From Carnegiea gigantea (taxonomy: Eukaryota; Streptophyta; Magnoliopsida; Caryophyllales; Cactaceae): a stretch of 64,000 nt of DNA. The stretch covers positions 141,501 to 205,500 of the forward strand of contig JAKOGI010000354.1 of the NCBI GenBank assembly GCA_029747015.1, written 5' to 3'. A program made the translations under genes and the position numbers. The notes beneath the pieces were generated by a model. The model saw only the letters and a program-made list of their open reading frames with translations. It was not told the DNA's origin and ran no database searches. Of this stretch, positions 45,001 to 60,000 are shown in pieces (the first letter of the stretch is position 1; every line of letters begins with the position of its first letter).

Positions 45001-48000
45001 TTCCAAGAATTAATTGTGTTATCACATTTAGTTTAATGTGTTTTCCCCCTATTGGAGAAGAGAATATGTGGATTCAGACAACCCTGCTAAGTTGCGGATA
45101 GTATTTATACCACACCGTCATATGAAAATGGAATTGTTTGGGGAATTTGAATTTGGTTGGGTGAACTATTAAAGAAAAGGATACTATTAAAGATGACTCA
45201 AATATAGTTCTGAAAATCAATAGTCATAAGACAGCAGCAAGATAGACAACAGGTCTATTAATTGACATCTCCCCCTCCTAGTAAAGTTGTCCACACTTGC
45301 CACCCGCGAAAACCAAAACAAAGAAAATGGCGGAGGGATGGGGCTATTCTTGCTCTCTGTCCTCTCTCCCTCATTTCACCTGCCTAGGGTCAGCTGTGGC
45401 ACAAGGGGAGCAAACGAAAGACAGTATAGAAATTCATACCTGTACAGATGTTGCCTTGCCTCTCCCAGAACATTCTGGAATCTCAGAATCCATTGTGTTA
45501 GACGATACGATATGACTATCCTCTGGCAATGAAACTGATGAGGCCTCAGCGTCTAATGACACAGTACTGAATGAGAACACCTGTGAGGACAGTAGAGTTT
45601 CCGTCACTGCTGGAGCAGTTTCCACCCCAAATCGGTAGAGCGCTTGTCCAGCTGAGGGTCTAACATCCTCTGGAACTCTACCATACTTCAATTTCTCTCC
45701 ATTTTGGGACCGCCAAGCTACTATTTCTCCCATGTAAAATGGTCTCAGTGGATGAAATTGGACTCGAGCAGCATCTTGAGCCAGTAGATCTTTTCCTATC
45801 AAGTCACTGCAGTTTCTTGTGGTCTCACTTCCTTTGCTGTCAGAGCAGATCTTCAGCATATCAATGACTGCACTTTCTGAGCCTTCGGGGCAGAGAAACA
45901 AAGACCCAAGAAGCAATGGATTAGGAGACCCTAATAAGTCACTCAAGACGATGGCAATTACATCAAGAACGGAGATATAGCTTGGGGGTTCAGCAACTAA
46001 AACACGTCTCTTCTGTCTGTCAATGTAATAAAGAGCACGATGCCCTGATCCAACTGCCCATTCTGGAATAGTGGAGTCCTTGACAGTATAGGTTATGTCG
46101 ATGCGATCAGGAAGAAGCAGAAAACGAGTATGAACAGACTGAACAAAATGCAATTTGTCGGCTGCCTCTGTAAGTAAAGAGCACACTTCTTTTGCAGATG
46201 AATCATTAAATGCAGAAACATTAATTCCCACACTGCTAAGAATCTTTAATACAGCCTCCTGGAATGATCGGCTAAACAGTTTTTGCCTCATGAATGATAA
46301 TGAAACTGATCCTATGCTCTCCCGAATTTGCAGATGTTCCTCAGCATGTAACTCCTATTAAGTAAGAGTATCAAAAAAATTAGGATCTAAAAATACTAAA
46401 ACAGACTGAAATTTAACAAATTTTTAGTAGGTTAAGCAAGAAGTCTACCTCTACAACAACTTCGGATAGTTTCTTGATCCCTAAGGTTAAACATATCATC
46501 TCAGGAATGCTGGGGTGGACAAATCTGAGTCTGGATGAGTTGATAAATTTGACAAAACGGGAGCCATAAGAATCAACATAAACACATGATCTTGCATGGA
46601 CAAGTCTGCTGCCATCATCTGGGACAACTGCATCTGAGGCCCAGTCAGACCTAATTGACGTGGGCTCACCGGTTTCATCACAGACAAAATGCAAAATTTC
46701 CATAACTGCACGAAGTTCATTAGGATTTAGACGCTGATATCCACACGACTTCTGAAGATTCAATAGGAGGTCTTTCGCACTGGCAACTGACAGAGAATCT
46801 CGCAAACCCAAGTCTTTTAAGATCCTCACATAGGGGAGATACTGCGAAGGAAGTTCAAATGCAAATGGAGATAAGTTCACTCCCAAACGCACAAAAAGTG
46901 AGTGCGCTTTAACCAGCCGTGTGCCATTTGCTGCAGGCAAGAAAGCAACCTTCTCCAGCTCTTTTATGTCTGCAGGGACGAATATGGACTTGAGCAAAAG
47001 AATAGTGATGAGTGAACTTTTTTCTCTTTTTTTAAATTTTAAAACACTGGTTGCACTGAAATCCAGTTATGTCCTGCCAGTATACTGTTTAATACTTGTC
47101 AGGAACAGTAATTACACAAATGGATTGGGAAGTCATCTTTTAAATATCTCTATGGCAATCACACCAGAAGAAATAGTGACATGGATGATACCTGCAGAAG
47201 ACAGAGAAGCCCATACTCTGTCAAGGTACTTGAGTACCTCACATGCGGCATCCTCAACAGTCATCATATTTGCTGTAGTGGGCCAATGTGCAAGAGTGTC
47301 CCCACCACCGTCTTTTCCAACAATCTGTTTCAAGAGAACAAATTTTTATTCAATAACCCGAGCGAATAAATGAATTTCAAAGTCAGGATCTTTGCTTTTC
47401 AATATCTCTTGCTAGTAATTAAGTTGGGAACAGTCATTAACCTACTTGCAAATGTCTCAAGACTGTTGTAAAGGGTGGTGGGCTCCTAAGTTGCAGTCCT
47501 CCCCAAGAGTACTCAGGTGGAATTACATTTGGTCTTGAAAGAATGGGTGCACAGCTCCAAGCCAGAGGCCAGTCCTTCAACAAAATAGCTTCACTATATG
47601 ATGAAAGAACTCCCTTTCCACCTCTCTTGCCACTAACGTTAGGAAAGCCTTTCTCAGAAGGCACACAGGCAATCTTCCCAAAAGCATTGCAGAAGTTATT
47701 GCTGTAAAGGACAGCAAAGTTTGAAAATACAGCCTCAACAACAGATTCAGCTAAAGCCCATATCTCCAGAGGCAATTCACTTTGAGAATTAGAAGGATCC
47801 GTATCAAAGTAACTAAGATCTGCATTCCGTTTGACACATTCAGACCCAAGAAACTCAACTCTTTTGGCACACTCAAGCATTACATCTGGTTCTGTAGACG
47901 TTCGAAGGCCTAACTTCCTCAAAATTCGAAGCCAGCCATCTGCAGCAAAACGCTCGCCAGGAAATCGCTTCCGCTGACCAGAAAAGACTGATGTTAAAAG

Positions 48001-51000
48001 AGCATCACTTGGATCAAACATATCTTGAGGCTTTGACAACTCCAAAGAAAATTCATCTGCATTCCTCACGAAACGGGTCTCCTTAAGGGCATTAACCACT
48101 GATGATTCTATTTGGAGCTCTTGCCAGTTCATGTAAACATATATTAAGATATCCTCCTGTTCTGGCTGATTTTTATTCTCAAATGCAGGCAATCCAAACC
48201 GTACCAAAATCTGCTGGTCACCAAGCTCAGGAACGCCAAGGGCTCGGAGTAATAAACTTTCATCAGTATCCGAGGAGTAGGAAAGACAATGTTCATCAAA
48301 TGGCTTGAGGAAAGAGTTAGAAGCAATTACACAAAGATCCTGACCGTCCAATCGTGTATATGACCCCACAACTGTTTTATATATAGGCAATGCACGGAGC
48401 ACTTCGAGCTCTTCTCTCCCATAGTTAGATCTATTAGATGCAAAGTCAGAAACAAAAAGATTAAAAAGCTCTTCACGGTCCGAGGCAAGAAAGGAAGTAA
48501 GTTCAGGAAAATAGCCAGCTTGTTTAGCTACAAGCAGCTTTGAAGCAATCACTTGCCCTAATGACTGGCCAGCTCCAGGAAGACAATCACATGGACCAGC
48601 ACAGTCCAAGAAAGCAGGATCATATATAGGTATATTGCACTGGTTCAGAAGTGTCAATAACCAAGGGTACTTGCTACCGGCCTCTTTAAAAGCCACGTAG
48701 TATGGCTTCAGTGTTTCAGAAAGAGATAAATGGTCCACAGAGAATCCACTCAGTATATTTTCCGAAGGCCCTGCTTCTGACATATTGTTATCCAAAGATG
48801 TATGAGCAATAAGGGGCGGAACAAAAACAAGATGACGCTCTCTCACGCGGCACAAGACTGGCCTGCCAAGGAAAGCAGGTATCAAGGGCCAATCAGAAAA
48901 AAGTGAAAGATCATCTGAAGATCCATCAAAATTTTTCCAGAATAGTCTAATCCAATCAGGACTTGGACCGCCTTCACCACCAGAATTTGTTCTATTCTCC
49001 CATGAAAACCATGGAGCCATGTTTGAGTTCATCACATGGTTCACCCAACTTTCATGGAAAAGTTGCCTCATGTGATTAGCTAGCAAATGGAGGGTGAATT
49101 TATGAAGTTTCAGCAGTGACTGGATAGAGCAGTCTGAGAGTATGTCAGCCAGGATTGGTCGATCCAATACTTTCGGGTGAACAAACTTTCCCATCAATGG
49201 CATTAATAGCATGTGATGCTCAGTGTTTCCGATCCAAAGGTCAGTATTTCCCAGACGTGCTAAATGCTTTGCTGCAGTAGGACACGGTAAGCCTTTAAGC
49301 TCAGCAGCTATGGACAATAACTTATTCCCACTCTGGGGAACGTTGAAGCTATTAAAACTAGTCATCCTGCTCCTTTGAGCCATTGGTCCTCCGGCTTTGC
49401 CAATATCTTCGACTACTCCACGACCAAAATCGAACAGTGCCTTCCCTAGACTTGTCATGACCTCAATTGCATCCACGCCTGAACTAGCTGTACTAGGAGA
49501 AGATATCCCATGAAGTCCACGTATACTGGGCATTGATGTAGAATTCCCATAATCCACTCTGCTTACTCTGCGGAAAGAATCAAAGTCCAGAGATGTTTCA
49601 GCTTCATTGGGACTAGACGACTCAGGAAGTTGGATATCTGACAAGCAGTACTCAAGAACATCAACATATGTCTCCACTGATCGCACGACTATAGATGTTG
49701 AGGAAACCCTGAGAAGATCGCGCACCATTTTTGGTTTTATTTCTCGAACTGTAACTCCAACTGCTTGAATCTCAGTTATCAGATCCCATGGCACAGAGAA
49801 CACTGGATAGTGCTCCTTAACAAAACTACAGACTGTAGCTGGAAGCAAATTCTCACCAACTCCATTTCCTGGCTGAGAGAGAAACATCCCCTCTTCAACC
49901 TTGACTAGGTTTCCTGAATACAGCTGCCATGCTGGAAGGTCAGCAACGCGAACATAGAAAGGCCTTATTACACGTTCAATCATGCATTCCCAATCTGCTT
50001 TTGGCACTTTTGTGGATGCCAACCTATTGGCATCTGGTTGATCAATCAGTGGATCATCATAAGATCTTGGCCACAAAGAATAAAGATGATCAGAAAATGC
50101 CTTCAGAGCAAAATGAACTGCAGCACCAGTACTAGATTCATCTGCAGACCCTACGAGCCGACGTTTTATCTTGAGGATTTCAAGAGTTATTTCCACATAG
50201 GAATCACAGATGCAAGCCATCAACTCTTTGTTCCATGCTTCTATCAACTGGTTTCCAGCATCGGGCTGCTCTTCATGCCCTTCCTGAATTTTGAAGAGAT
50301 AACGACCCCTATTGTGACGCACAAGGAAATATCCAAGAATTGAAACAGGCATGTTTATGCTCACAGACAAAGGGAGAGGGGACATCACAGAACTTGAATG
50401 GGATGTCTCAACAGGACAGCCATTCCGGGACACATGGGCTGCGATTCCAGCAACAGGTGTGAGGTTGTAAGCCAGATAACGCCTGACCAAGATGGAAAGT
50501 AGTAGTGAGGCAAACAAACAAAAAAAATCCATCAGTTATTGTCTATTCGACAAAGAAATTAGGAAGCAATAAGCATGCCATTGTAAAGGATAGGGACCTT
50601 TTTGTTTTGTCTCTTCTTTTTTTTTGGGGGGGGGGGGGGGGGGGGGCAGGCATTTCTAATTTCCTTGAATCAGAGTGCACAACATCACCCAGTGTCAATT
50701 CCGCCTTCACAGCTTTAGGGGGATCCAGAAGGATGCAGCTTTACCCCACAAATTTGCAAACTAAGAGACTAATTTGGAGAGACCCACAAAAGCTTTCAGA
50801 AAGGGTTTTTGACAGATGAAATCCTCTGCAAAGAGAAAAATGATGATGTTCATCATCATCATCATTACAACAATAACAACAATAAGAACAACCACCACCC
50901 AAAAAACAGACGACAACAAGAATAATCTGAATCAGAAAGCATTTGATAAAAATTATGGACGTTGCAGAGATATGCTGCACTTCATCACGTAACCATGAAC

Positions 51001-54000
51001 ATGCCGCCCAATGCAACTGCAGAGTCAAAAAAGTGAATAGCGCCTCCATAAATTTTGGAGGACGACAAGCCAGACATGAAAGAAACTAACTTTTATGAGC
51101 ATCTTATTAGGATCATTAGAAAAGACCAAGAACCAAATATTGGCTCAAGGTAATAGCTATCCTTGGAGCAGCCAAGCTAATTAAGGAAGAAGGCCACCCA
51201 CAGATTCACATCAATAACAGAAGAAGAGGTAGTTGGGAAGAAAAAGATAAGAGAACTATCAATCATATGGAGCAAAGAGCTTGTTAAAACAGCTTATCTT
51301 TCTTAAGTACCTGTCAAGTGCCATGTTCCTGGTTTGTCCAGAACCCATACTGAGGACAGTGACCCATTGATCAGCAACGTTGCTTTCCCCTTGGTGACAG
51401 TTGATGTCTATCACATGCATTTTGGCAGCACCATTTGAGCTGCCGAACAGCCTAGCTATCTGGAACTTTCTCCATTTCTTTTCAGAAAAAGGATTCCTCA
51501 GCAAGGCAGAAGAAGAATCAACACAAACTGAGTAATCCTCTGAAGGTTGCAAGCTCCCCTCTTCCCACCTTGAGAGGGAGACCTGAAGACGCATACAAAT
51601 AGGTTAATGATACTTGCATTTCAACCTGATTTATGCTATCTAGCATCTACATATTTATTTAAAAAAATAATTTTAAAAAAATAAAATAAAAACATACACA
51701 ACTTCACAATCAATTACGTATTATGGAGTTGGTTTTTTTCTTTGTGAAGAGAACTAGTTTTCAACAGAACTATAGGAAGACGTCAAAAAAGTGGGAAAAG
51801 CAGCCAGAGATCCATTTGTAATTGACAGGTGCAGCTCAGTTCTATGTTAGCAACTATTCCTTTCTTAAGAGTCACTAAAACCCCATAAGTTTAGGTTAAT
51901 TTGACTTCTAAACAATGTTAACTGCCTACAAATTCTTACAATGTAACAAACATTAAAGTCATAACCTCTGAATAAAAGCCACATGCTTTCCTGTGTTTCT
52001 CATGGTAGAGGAAAATTTTTAACACTCTTGCACAATACAGCATGCTGGAATTGCAAAAATTAAAACTACAAGCAGTGATCTGCACCTCAATCTCCAATAT
52101 ACTTGGGCTAATCTAACGAGTAAACATGCCTTCCGAAACAGCACCTCTGAAAGTGCAGGCCAAGGATCAGTTGCATTCACACAAAGTATTATTGTGTGGC
52201 AGGGTAAGCATATATCTTTATCGCTCTCAACGTCTACCAGCTACTTCAAAAGTATAACATGATACCTCAGATGGTCTCTAGCAAAATTACTCCCCAACAG
52301 CCTAAGCTTCTCGAAATGAGCAATTCTTGCAGACACAGTTGAAAGAGCATTAAAAGATCATGTTAGAGTTCTCAAATACCCTATCTGAACAGCTCCATCT
52401 CAAAGTGCCAATTGGACTGTAGTTCCCTTGACACATTTATCTTCCACTGCTTTAACTTCCAAAACTATCCAAATGGTTAAATTCAGGGAACTAATGGATT
52501 TGGACTCATTAACAGCACGAGAATACCCATGCGTGAAGGGAGAAATTCCAGCACAAAATATGAACTCATCCTATGATTCCCCCAGTATCAAGGTCAAATG
52601 GGTCTCATTGCAAAGCAATAAATGATGCCTGCAGCTAGTGCATCAAACAAGCAGGCTAGACCCACCTGCAAGACTGACTTCAGGAATAGAAGTACACGAG
52701 ATCCATGCCCCATAAATCGCTCATACATCTGATTTATTTTTTGTATTCCAGCTTCAGCTCCCTCCTTTGTAAACTCAGATGAGAGAGGCAAGCGCATGAC
52801 AGTCGTATCAGATGAGAAAATTCTACTTTGACCCACAAACATCGGGGAAAACTGATCACGAAATCGCTCCATCAAGTTAGTACCTGAAATAGCATGAGAT
52901 GAAGCTTCATTTCCCAAACTCTGAAGTCTGAACACATAGAAAAAAGAAACCCAAAAATCTCAAACATGATGCCCAACATTTAGCAGGAAAAGGAAAGAAG
53001 AAGACACAGCATATACATCAACGAATCATGAACAATCCCAAGTTAGCTCAAGAAAATGCAAGTGGATTAGACCCTGCCACAGGTCAACTAATAGACCACT
53101 CTCCTGTGATGGTCCCATTATGTGATGATCTGTACTTCCAATCATCTATAACTATCTAAGGACCATGCACAAAAAAAGAAAAAAAATAGAAATTCATTAA
53201 CAAATAATGGCAACTGATGAAAATCTTTCCACCATCACATATTGTGATGTGGCAATTACGAAGAGGCAACAGACTGTAGAATTTTAAGCGATGGGCACGC
53301 ACGTTATAAGCCATAAACATGAGTCACTGAAGCCTGAACATATTTTGTGAATACCTGTGTCACATATTGCATCATGAGTATGCTAGTTGTATGGTAGGAA
53401 CTTCTATGTCTGTTTATGACTACGTGCGTGTCGGCATGAACAGAGACTGGTTATGACCACATTCGCTACATAACATAATCACATAAATCAGAGAGCATCG
53501 GCTCTCAGATGCCTGCTAGACGGACCCAATCTTTTAGTGTTCATGGCATGAGTGAAAAGACAAATTTGATTGAGCTCAGCTGATTGATGTGTTAGTTGAT
53601 TGAGTGGGTTATATTTATATGGATCACAGAAAACTTGATAGCTTTAACTAGTTACCAATTACCATTATCATGCCACATGTTTACGTCCTTTTCCAGAAAA
53701 GCAGGTCATGTGACAGTGTGAAACATGTTTATTTTTGAGATAGAGATAGAAAGCAAAAACCTTTACTTCTCAAACCACATTTATTATGTGATAGTAAACT
53801 AAACATAATCAACATTCTAACAAGGATGCACATCCTTAGGACAACTAAACGAAATCAAATGTTGAGCAACATAACAAAAGACAGGTATATGGAGAGAAAG
53901 AATGAAGAAAGGGTCAAAGAAAAACTACCACTCAAAGAGAACACTTTTGCTGCAGGAGAATGACTTGAGGGAGGAGCAAGCACTAAACCACGGGGATCAA

Positions 54001-57000
54001 ATAGATAGTAGTAGCCCCCAGATATGACTGACAGGAGGTCACAAACAGCAAAACAGCTCAGCAAGGCCAAACCATAACTAAGAGTATCACCACGCAGTCT
54101 CCACGGAGGGAGGAACTGTAAACTTGTCACTTCTTCCCTGCTTAAGTTGGCCCCTTCAAATATAACAAGTAAAGCAGGTCCTTGAAATTCACCTGTTGTC
54201 ATCAATAAAACAAATGAAATGACAGCAACATAACCACGAAAACCAGTGCTCCTTCTTTGCACAAACTAGGTTCTTATATAATTGTGGAGCAGATATTTGA
54301 CTAGCCTATACTTTTGCTTACCCAGATTATGCTGCAAGAGAGACTGGCGAGGATGCTCCCTTCTGTCAAAGATTATGTGCAGTTTTTTCGTGTTGCAGCT
54401 ATCTGCCAACTCTAGAAGGTCAAACAACAGAAAATCATCACAAGCATATAGCGTCAAAAGCTCCCTAATTCTTACGAAGTCCATGCAAGCTAAATCTTTG
54501 GCCATTTCTTCATCAACCAAAGACATGCATCGAAGCGATTGGACTCCCAACCTTGTTGCCAAATCATTACTTATGCTTGGATGAACAAATTGTTTTCCAA
54601 TCAAGATGTTGTTTTCCATCCATGGTGCATCATTGAAAATAAGATTCTCAGAATACATCAGTATACCAGAAGCATCTGGAATCAGTAGACGAGCAGTAGA
54701 AACCTCTTCTGCTGACATACCCGAGTAGCAATCAGCAACAGCTTCAAGAACACAATGGACGAGACATAACTGGTCATTTGACAGGACAGATCCTTTGATA
54801 TCACTTTGCAACTTTTGCAGAACACGGCAATAGTCAGAAACCTCAAAGCTAAGCTTTACACCCAGTGCTAAAAGCAGATCTCTAAAGCTTGCCAACTCAG
54901 ATGGGACCACATACAAGTATGGCTGAAACTTGACAGGTGAGTCAAATGCAAGAGTATGTGAAGCCACAAAACCATCACCAATCCAAACCCAAGGAACTTC
55001 TTCAAGAGCAGACTTCAAGATCGAAAAATCGTCCGTATTAATAAACTCTTGCATCATTGAATAAAGTGAAGCAATTCCCTTCTGCAGCTCTGTACCAAAA
55101 GCAGGGCCAACGGCAGAATCTAACTTCAACTGGGCATATGACCTGCTCAGTTCAACCAGTTGAGCAGATAAAACCTGCACTTTAGGAGGATCCATCCAAC
55201 CTAATTTGCCCTTAACATAAGTGGAGCAACACTCGGCATCTAATATATGCATAGTAGAAGACACCATCCACATGTCTGACTTAGGTCTCACCACACTGGG
55301 GGCTGCCACTAGATCACTTGATTGCAGCCATGGCAGACCTTCCAAAGGTGGATCAGCATAAATAGGACACCACTTGATGGCTTTAAGCTCTGACCAAAAT
55401 TCTTCTCCTGGTTTACCATCACTCAAGCAAACTAGGAAGGCATCAATGTCCCCATGATCCTTACCAGTTAGACAGTAAACATGGTCCCCCAATATTTCAT
55501 TAGCTCTTTGCACTTCCTGTCCTGAAAGCTTTGATCCTAGAGCATCTAAACATGCCAGCAACCTTCCTCCGTGAATGAGTGTTTCTGAGTCCCTAGAATC
55601 ATTTAAAAATGACACTGTCCTTGCACAGTCAAGCAAGTCCATATAACCTAAGCTTTGCTTCAGTCCTAGCCCAGCCAACATATCCAGGGTCTCAGGATCA
55701 GAAAACTGTTCAGAGGGGAAGAAAACTTCTCTATGCAGCAGCAAATGTAGCTCAGGAACACGAGGATCATAAAGCCTGCCAATGAAGTAACGTGAAGATT
55801 AAATATACTTCAAAGCTTTTTCTTTCTGTCTTTGACCCATATGATACAATATATTCAATCAATCAAAATTTAGATTGAGGTGACAAGGCCTACCCAAAAC
55901 CCACACAAATGAAAAATGACAAACACAACAAAGGGGGCCAAGTACTATAACACATCATCTAGTAAAAGATGAGAAGCCATAAGATACAACAAAGCCAAAA
56001 ATATAACCTGTTCCCTGTGCATGCTTTTCCATAGAATCAAATTACAGTTACAATCACAATGCAGCAAAGGCCCCAGAGAAATACAGAATAAGCCTCTGGA
56101 TGGTATGTACAACAAGAACAAAAAAACATCACGGGAAAACACAGTACCAAGTTTCATATTCCACTTCAAAGTCATTATTTCGGAGGTTCTGACAATGTTC
56201 TCAACATCAGGAGATTATTTTCTAACAATTTTTCTTATAATTACTTGAGAAACAATAGGTTATAAACATCTCTAAGACCAAATGTGAGTGCCCAATTTTG
56301 TAGATGCGGACCATAGCAATACTTATACATGTTATGATTTCAGAACAGTCCTAGCTGATTACAACGACTCAATGAGGTAAAAAGCAACCTATAACTGGAG
56401 TCCAAGAAAGATTTTAGAAACAATATTAAATAGAAAATTTTTGCATAATCCTTTATATAACAGAGACTACGAAAACCGTTTCCAGCCTCAAGGATCAAAA
56501 GATGAAGATACGAGAATTTGCTTCTACAAAAGTCTCTGCTCTTCTTTCCAGGACCCAAAAGGTTCATTTGAGGAAAAGTTTGTCGTGGCACTGAAAAGCC
56601 TGTTGTACCTCTAATATTCAATTGACTTACTCCAGAGAGTCTTTCACTGCTGCATAAGAGTTAATGGAAAATATGGCTATTCCATGACTCAGCTGGATGT
56701 ATTTGAGAACAGTTAGCAGAAGGCCCGTCAGAAGTCTTTTACAGGTTACCTTCCCTAAAACATTATGGCAGTAATTAAACTGGGCTTGTATATTAATTAG
56801 TTTTACATCTTGGAAGAGTTGCCAGTAATCACATCGACAATACTTGGTAGGCCAATGGTAATCCTTCCACACTGATATCTTGAAAAAGAATTCTGTACAT
56901 GTCCCCCTTCTCCATCCACTGGAAGTGATTCACTAGCATAAGGATGATACATGTTGCACAAATGCTTTGGTCTTTAAACCCTCTTAGCTCTTCTTCACAG

Positions 57001-60000
57001 CTGCAAACAGCTTAAGGATTATACATGTTGCATATATAATTTTGTCTTTAAACACTCCTTACTCTTCTTCACAGCAGCAAACAGTTTCCTGTCTACTCCA
57101 GAACTCATAGATAGTGCAAAGCAATGGACCACTCATGAATATACTGCCTCAGACTCTGAATGACCATCCCCTTTGACTCTCGGCAACCATTAAGCAAGCC
57201 AAAAGTGGTGTGGAAAATTTTGTTACTTCATCTAAATTATCCCGACCCTATTTAACCAATTTACGGCTGCAGTACGAATGTTGGCTTCGCATTTTATATG
57301 GAATTGAGTTTGTCATCCATATTCAGAATGTCTTATCCAATTTAATTGATGGTAAAGGTGGACAACTATATAAAAAGTGTAATGACTAAACAGAAAGGAC
57401 AGTCAAAGTGTGACAAACCAAAATAGAAAGGAGGACACTCATTTAGAGACGGAGCACGCAAAAGATTGCTTGTTCTTGTTTTGAAAAAAAAAAAATTAGT
57501 AAAAAAAAGCAGCTCACCAAAGCCTACATCATTTCGAACAGATGAAAAATCGCATATGCACAACTATTTTCAGATGCAACAATACAGGGGTGATAAAAAC
57601 CTATATAAGACAGGGACAAGAGTATGGATTGGTTAATATCATACCTGGATGGCTGTTGCCATGAACCACTGCAAGCTAAGACAAATGGGGTTGATGAAAG
57701 TGCATTCTTAACAGAGGCATCGTCCTCAACCAACAGTTTTACATCTTGTAAAATAGCAGAAACAGCTCCCTCTGACAGAAGGAAATCTGACATGCGATTC
57801 AGCACGCAGTTCTTATAGAAGTCTGCCTTGGAAAGTTCTTGAATATGGAGATATCTACTCAAGATGATTCTCTCTCTGTCTGATTCTGCACGAACAAAGT
57901 CATCATCTAGAAGATCTTCTCGCAAACCACTTGGTTTAAGCCATTTGGCGCCTTTACTCAAACTAACTAGTTTTCTACTTCTGAATGACTCAAACATAGG
58001 AATGTGTTTGATAACTTCAATATGTGTATCATGCATACTGTCTTCAGCAAACCACTTGGACTGCAGAATAAAGCTCCTTAATTCATGTAGCTCTCCTTCT
58101 GAAGCTTCAGAAAAGAGCCCATCAACATTTCCTATTTTGCCAGCCACAGACAGGAATGCATTAAGAACACCTACAGCAGTTGGTGGCTGAACATAGTTCT
58201 TCAACTGTAGATGCTCAATAGGAATGTCATGTCTCAGAAATAGGCAACCTGCTTTCAGCAACAATGATGAAATATTCTCACTCCATCCTTCATCTTCAAT
58301 AACATTCGAATTCCTAACAAGCTGCATGAGATGATTATTTCCAACTGGCAAAATAGGCCATTTAGAAAATACTGACAAGTCATCACAACTTGAACTCAGA
58401 TGGATCCACAATAATCTTATCCATTCTAAAGAGGGCTGATGATCATGACCCGGCATCCAATTAACCTGTTTAGCATTTTGCCATTCTACAGGAAGTATCC
58501 GAAGAAAAAGCTTCTCAAGCAGATGACATGTCAGAAAAGATAAATTTGACTCCTCGCTTTGTGCAACGTCGCATAACTTCATGTAAACTTCCTCAGGAAT
58601 GTTCTTATCAATCAATTGAGAAGGAATTGAATCTTTGAGAAGATCATACTCATTTCTACGTGCCACATAAATTCTTTCATCCACACCTCTTGGATTAAAC
58701 GTTGTGGATAAGCCATTGGCCAAAGGTATCAACGGTAAACCATGCAAGCAATTAGGCTGGACAGGTTTTCCTAAATCAAATAAGCAATACTGAAGTGTCA
58801 ATATTAATGCACTTCTTTCAATGAATTTACATTTACGTCTAATTAACAACATCCTAAGCAATTGAGGTGACAAAAAATTTAATGATGGCCGCACTTCCAT
58901 AAATCTCTCTACAAGTGGCTGGGAAACAGTGACCAGAGGTAGACCAACATTTGATAATGCCTGAACAAGTTGAGGCATCATTTCAAAAGTAAAATCAGGA
59001 AATAAAGCTTGTTTTGCTGAGATCCACTGACCACCTCTAGCTTTTGTGTACAGCACACGGACGTCAAAATCAGCAACATACATATATAGCTTCCGGACCA
59101 TGGATGCCCAAGGTTCTCCCCCTAATCTTGTTGGCCAAAAGGAATTGAACAAATCACCAGGACCAATTTCCGTCGCCAACTTTTCAAGGAGATGCCCATA
59201 AGCAGGGGCAGCAACACCCTCAAGGAGGTAGATATTCCACTCAGAACGTTCTCTCCCACCACCAGACATGTCACTACCAAACCAAATATCCCTCCTGTTA
59301 GATGACAGTTCGAAGAAGGCATTAACGTGTGCTGGAAGACCAGTGCTGATTGGCAAAGGTAAAAAGCAGAAGGCCCGACCCTCAAAATTCTTCCAACATA
59401 GAGCAGGCACACCTCCATCTTGAGAAATACCAGGCACAGTGGCAAAGGACTCATCAGCAGACGTACTATCACTGGACGCCCCATCAACCTTCGCTGACTG
59501 CAGGTACACAGCAACAGCAGCCCAAGGAAGACCCTTGAGAGACCTCGATTTAGTAACTGCAGAATTCCTGTTCACCTGCACACTACCTAGGCATTCACTC
59601 ATTATCCAAGTGTGTTCCATATGATTCGATGAGCATTGTTCCGTCACCACTAGCTTCTGACATCTCTTTGGAAGATTTCCTTCTCCATACGCACTCAACT
59701 TATCAAGAAACTTATCTTTATCCACATGATTCTGCTGACTCCCATTAAGATAATTAAATAAATGTTGGAGGGAATGTGGCGAGGGTTGTGGATCAACAAC
59801 AGTATGCCTTTGAACACGGTGCACAAGTTGCATTTCCATATTAGCTCCATCCTTCACAAATAGGGAGATGGACTTCACTCGTCGTAGGAAAAGTAAAGTC
59901 TCAGAGACAACCTCAGAAAATGAAGAGAAAAGAGACATGACATCTTCAGGTGCATATCCTTCCTGCTTTATTTGACTTCGAGGAGCAACAGTGGCAGTCC

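Larger units (their letters stand above)
36900..45439 (-). other. 8.5-kb intron of the sacsin-like gene, expanded by two LINEs
   Basis: Bounded by a GTATGA donor and a GTACAG acceptor. It holds LINE sequences on + (37165-39636) and - (39927-44950); the rest is short spacers, including a 16-C run at 39773-39788. Confidence 0.85.

Noticed and set aside
47181..47373. + strand frames opposite exon G
   Set aside because: Antisense shadows; the - strand exon fits splice sites, phase and protein context.
56942..57050. Possible small RNA or repeat around GAT(G/T)ATACATGTTGCA
   Set aside because: Two short similar stretches in an intron, no hairpin or structure beyond a local duplication.
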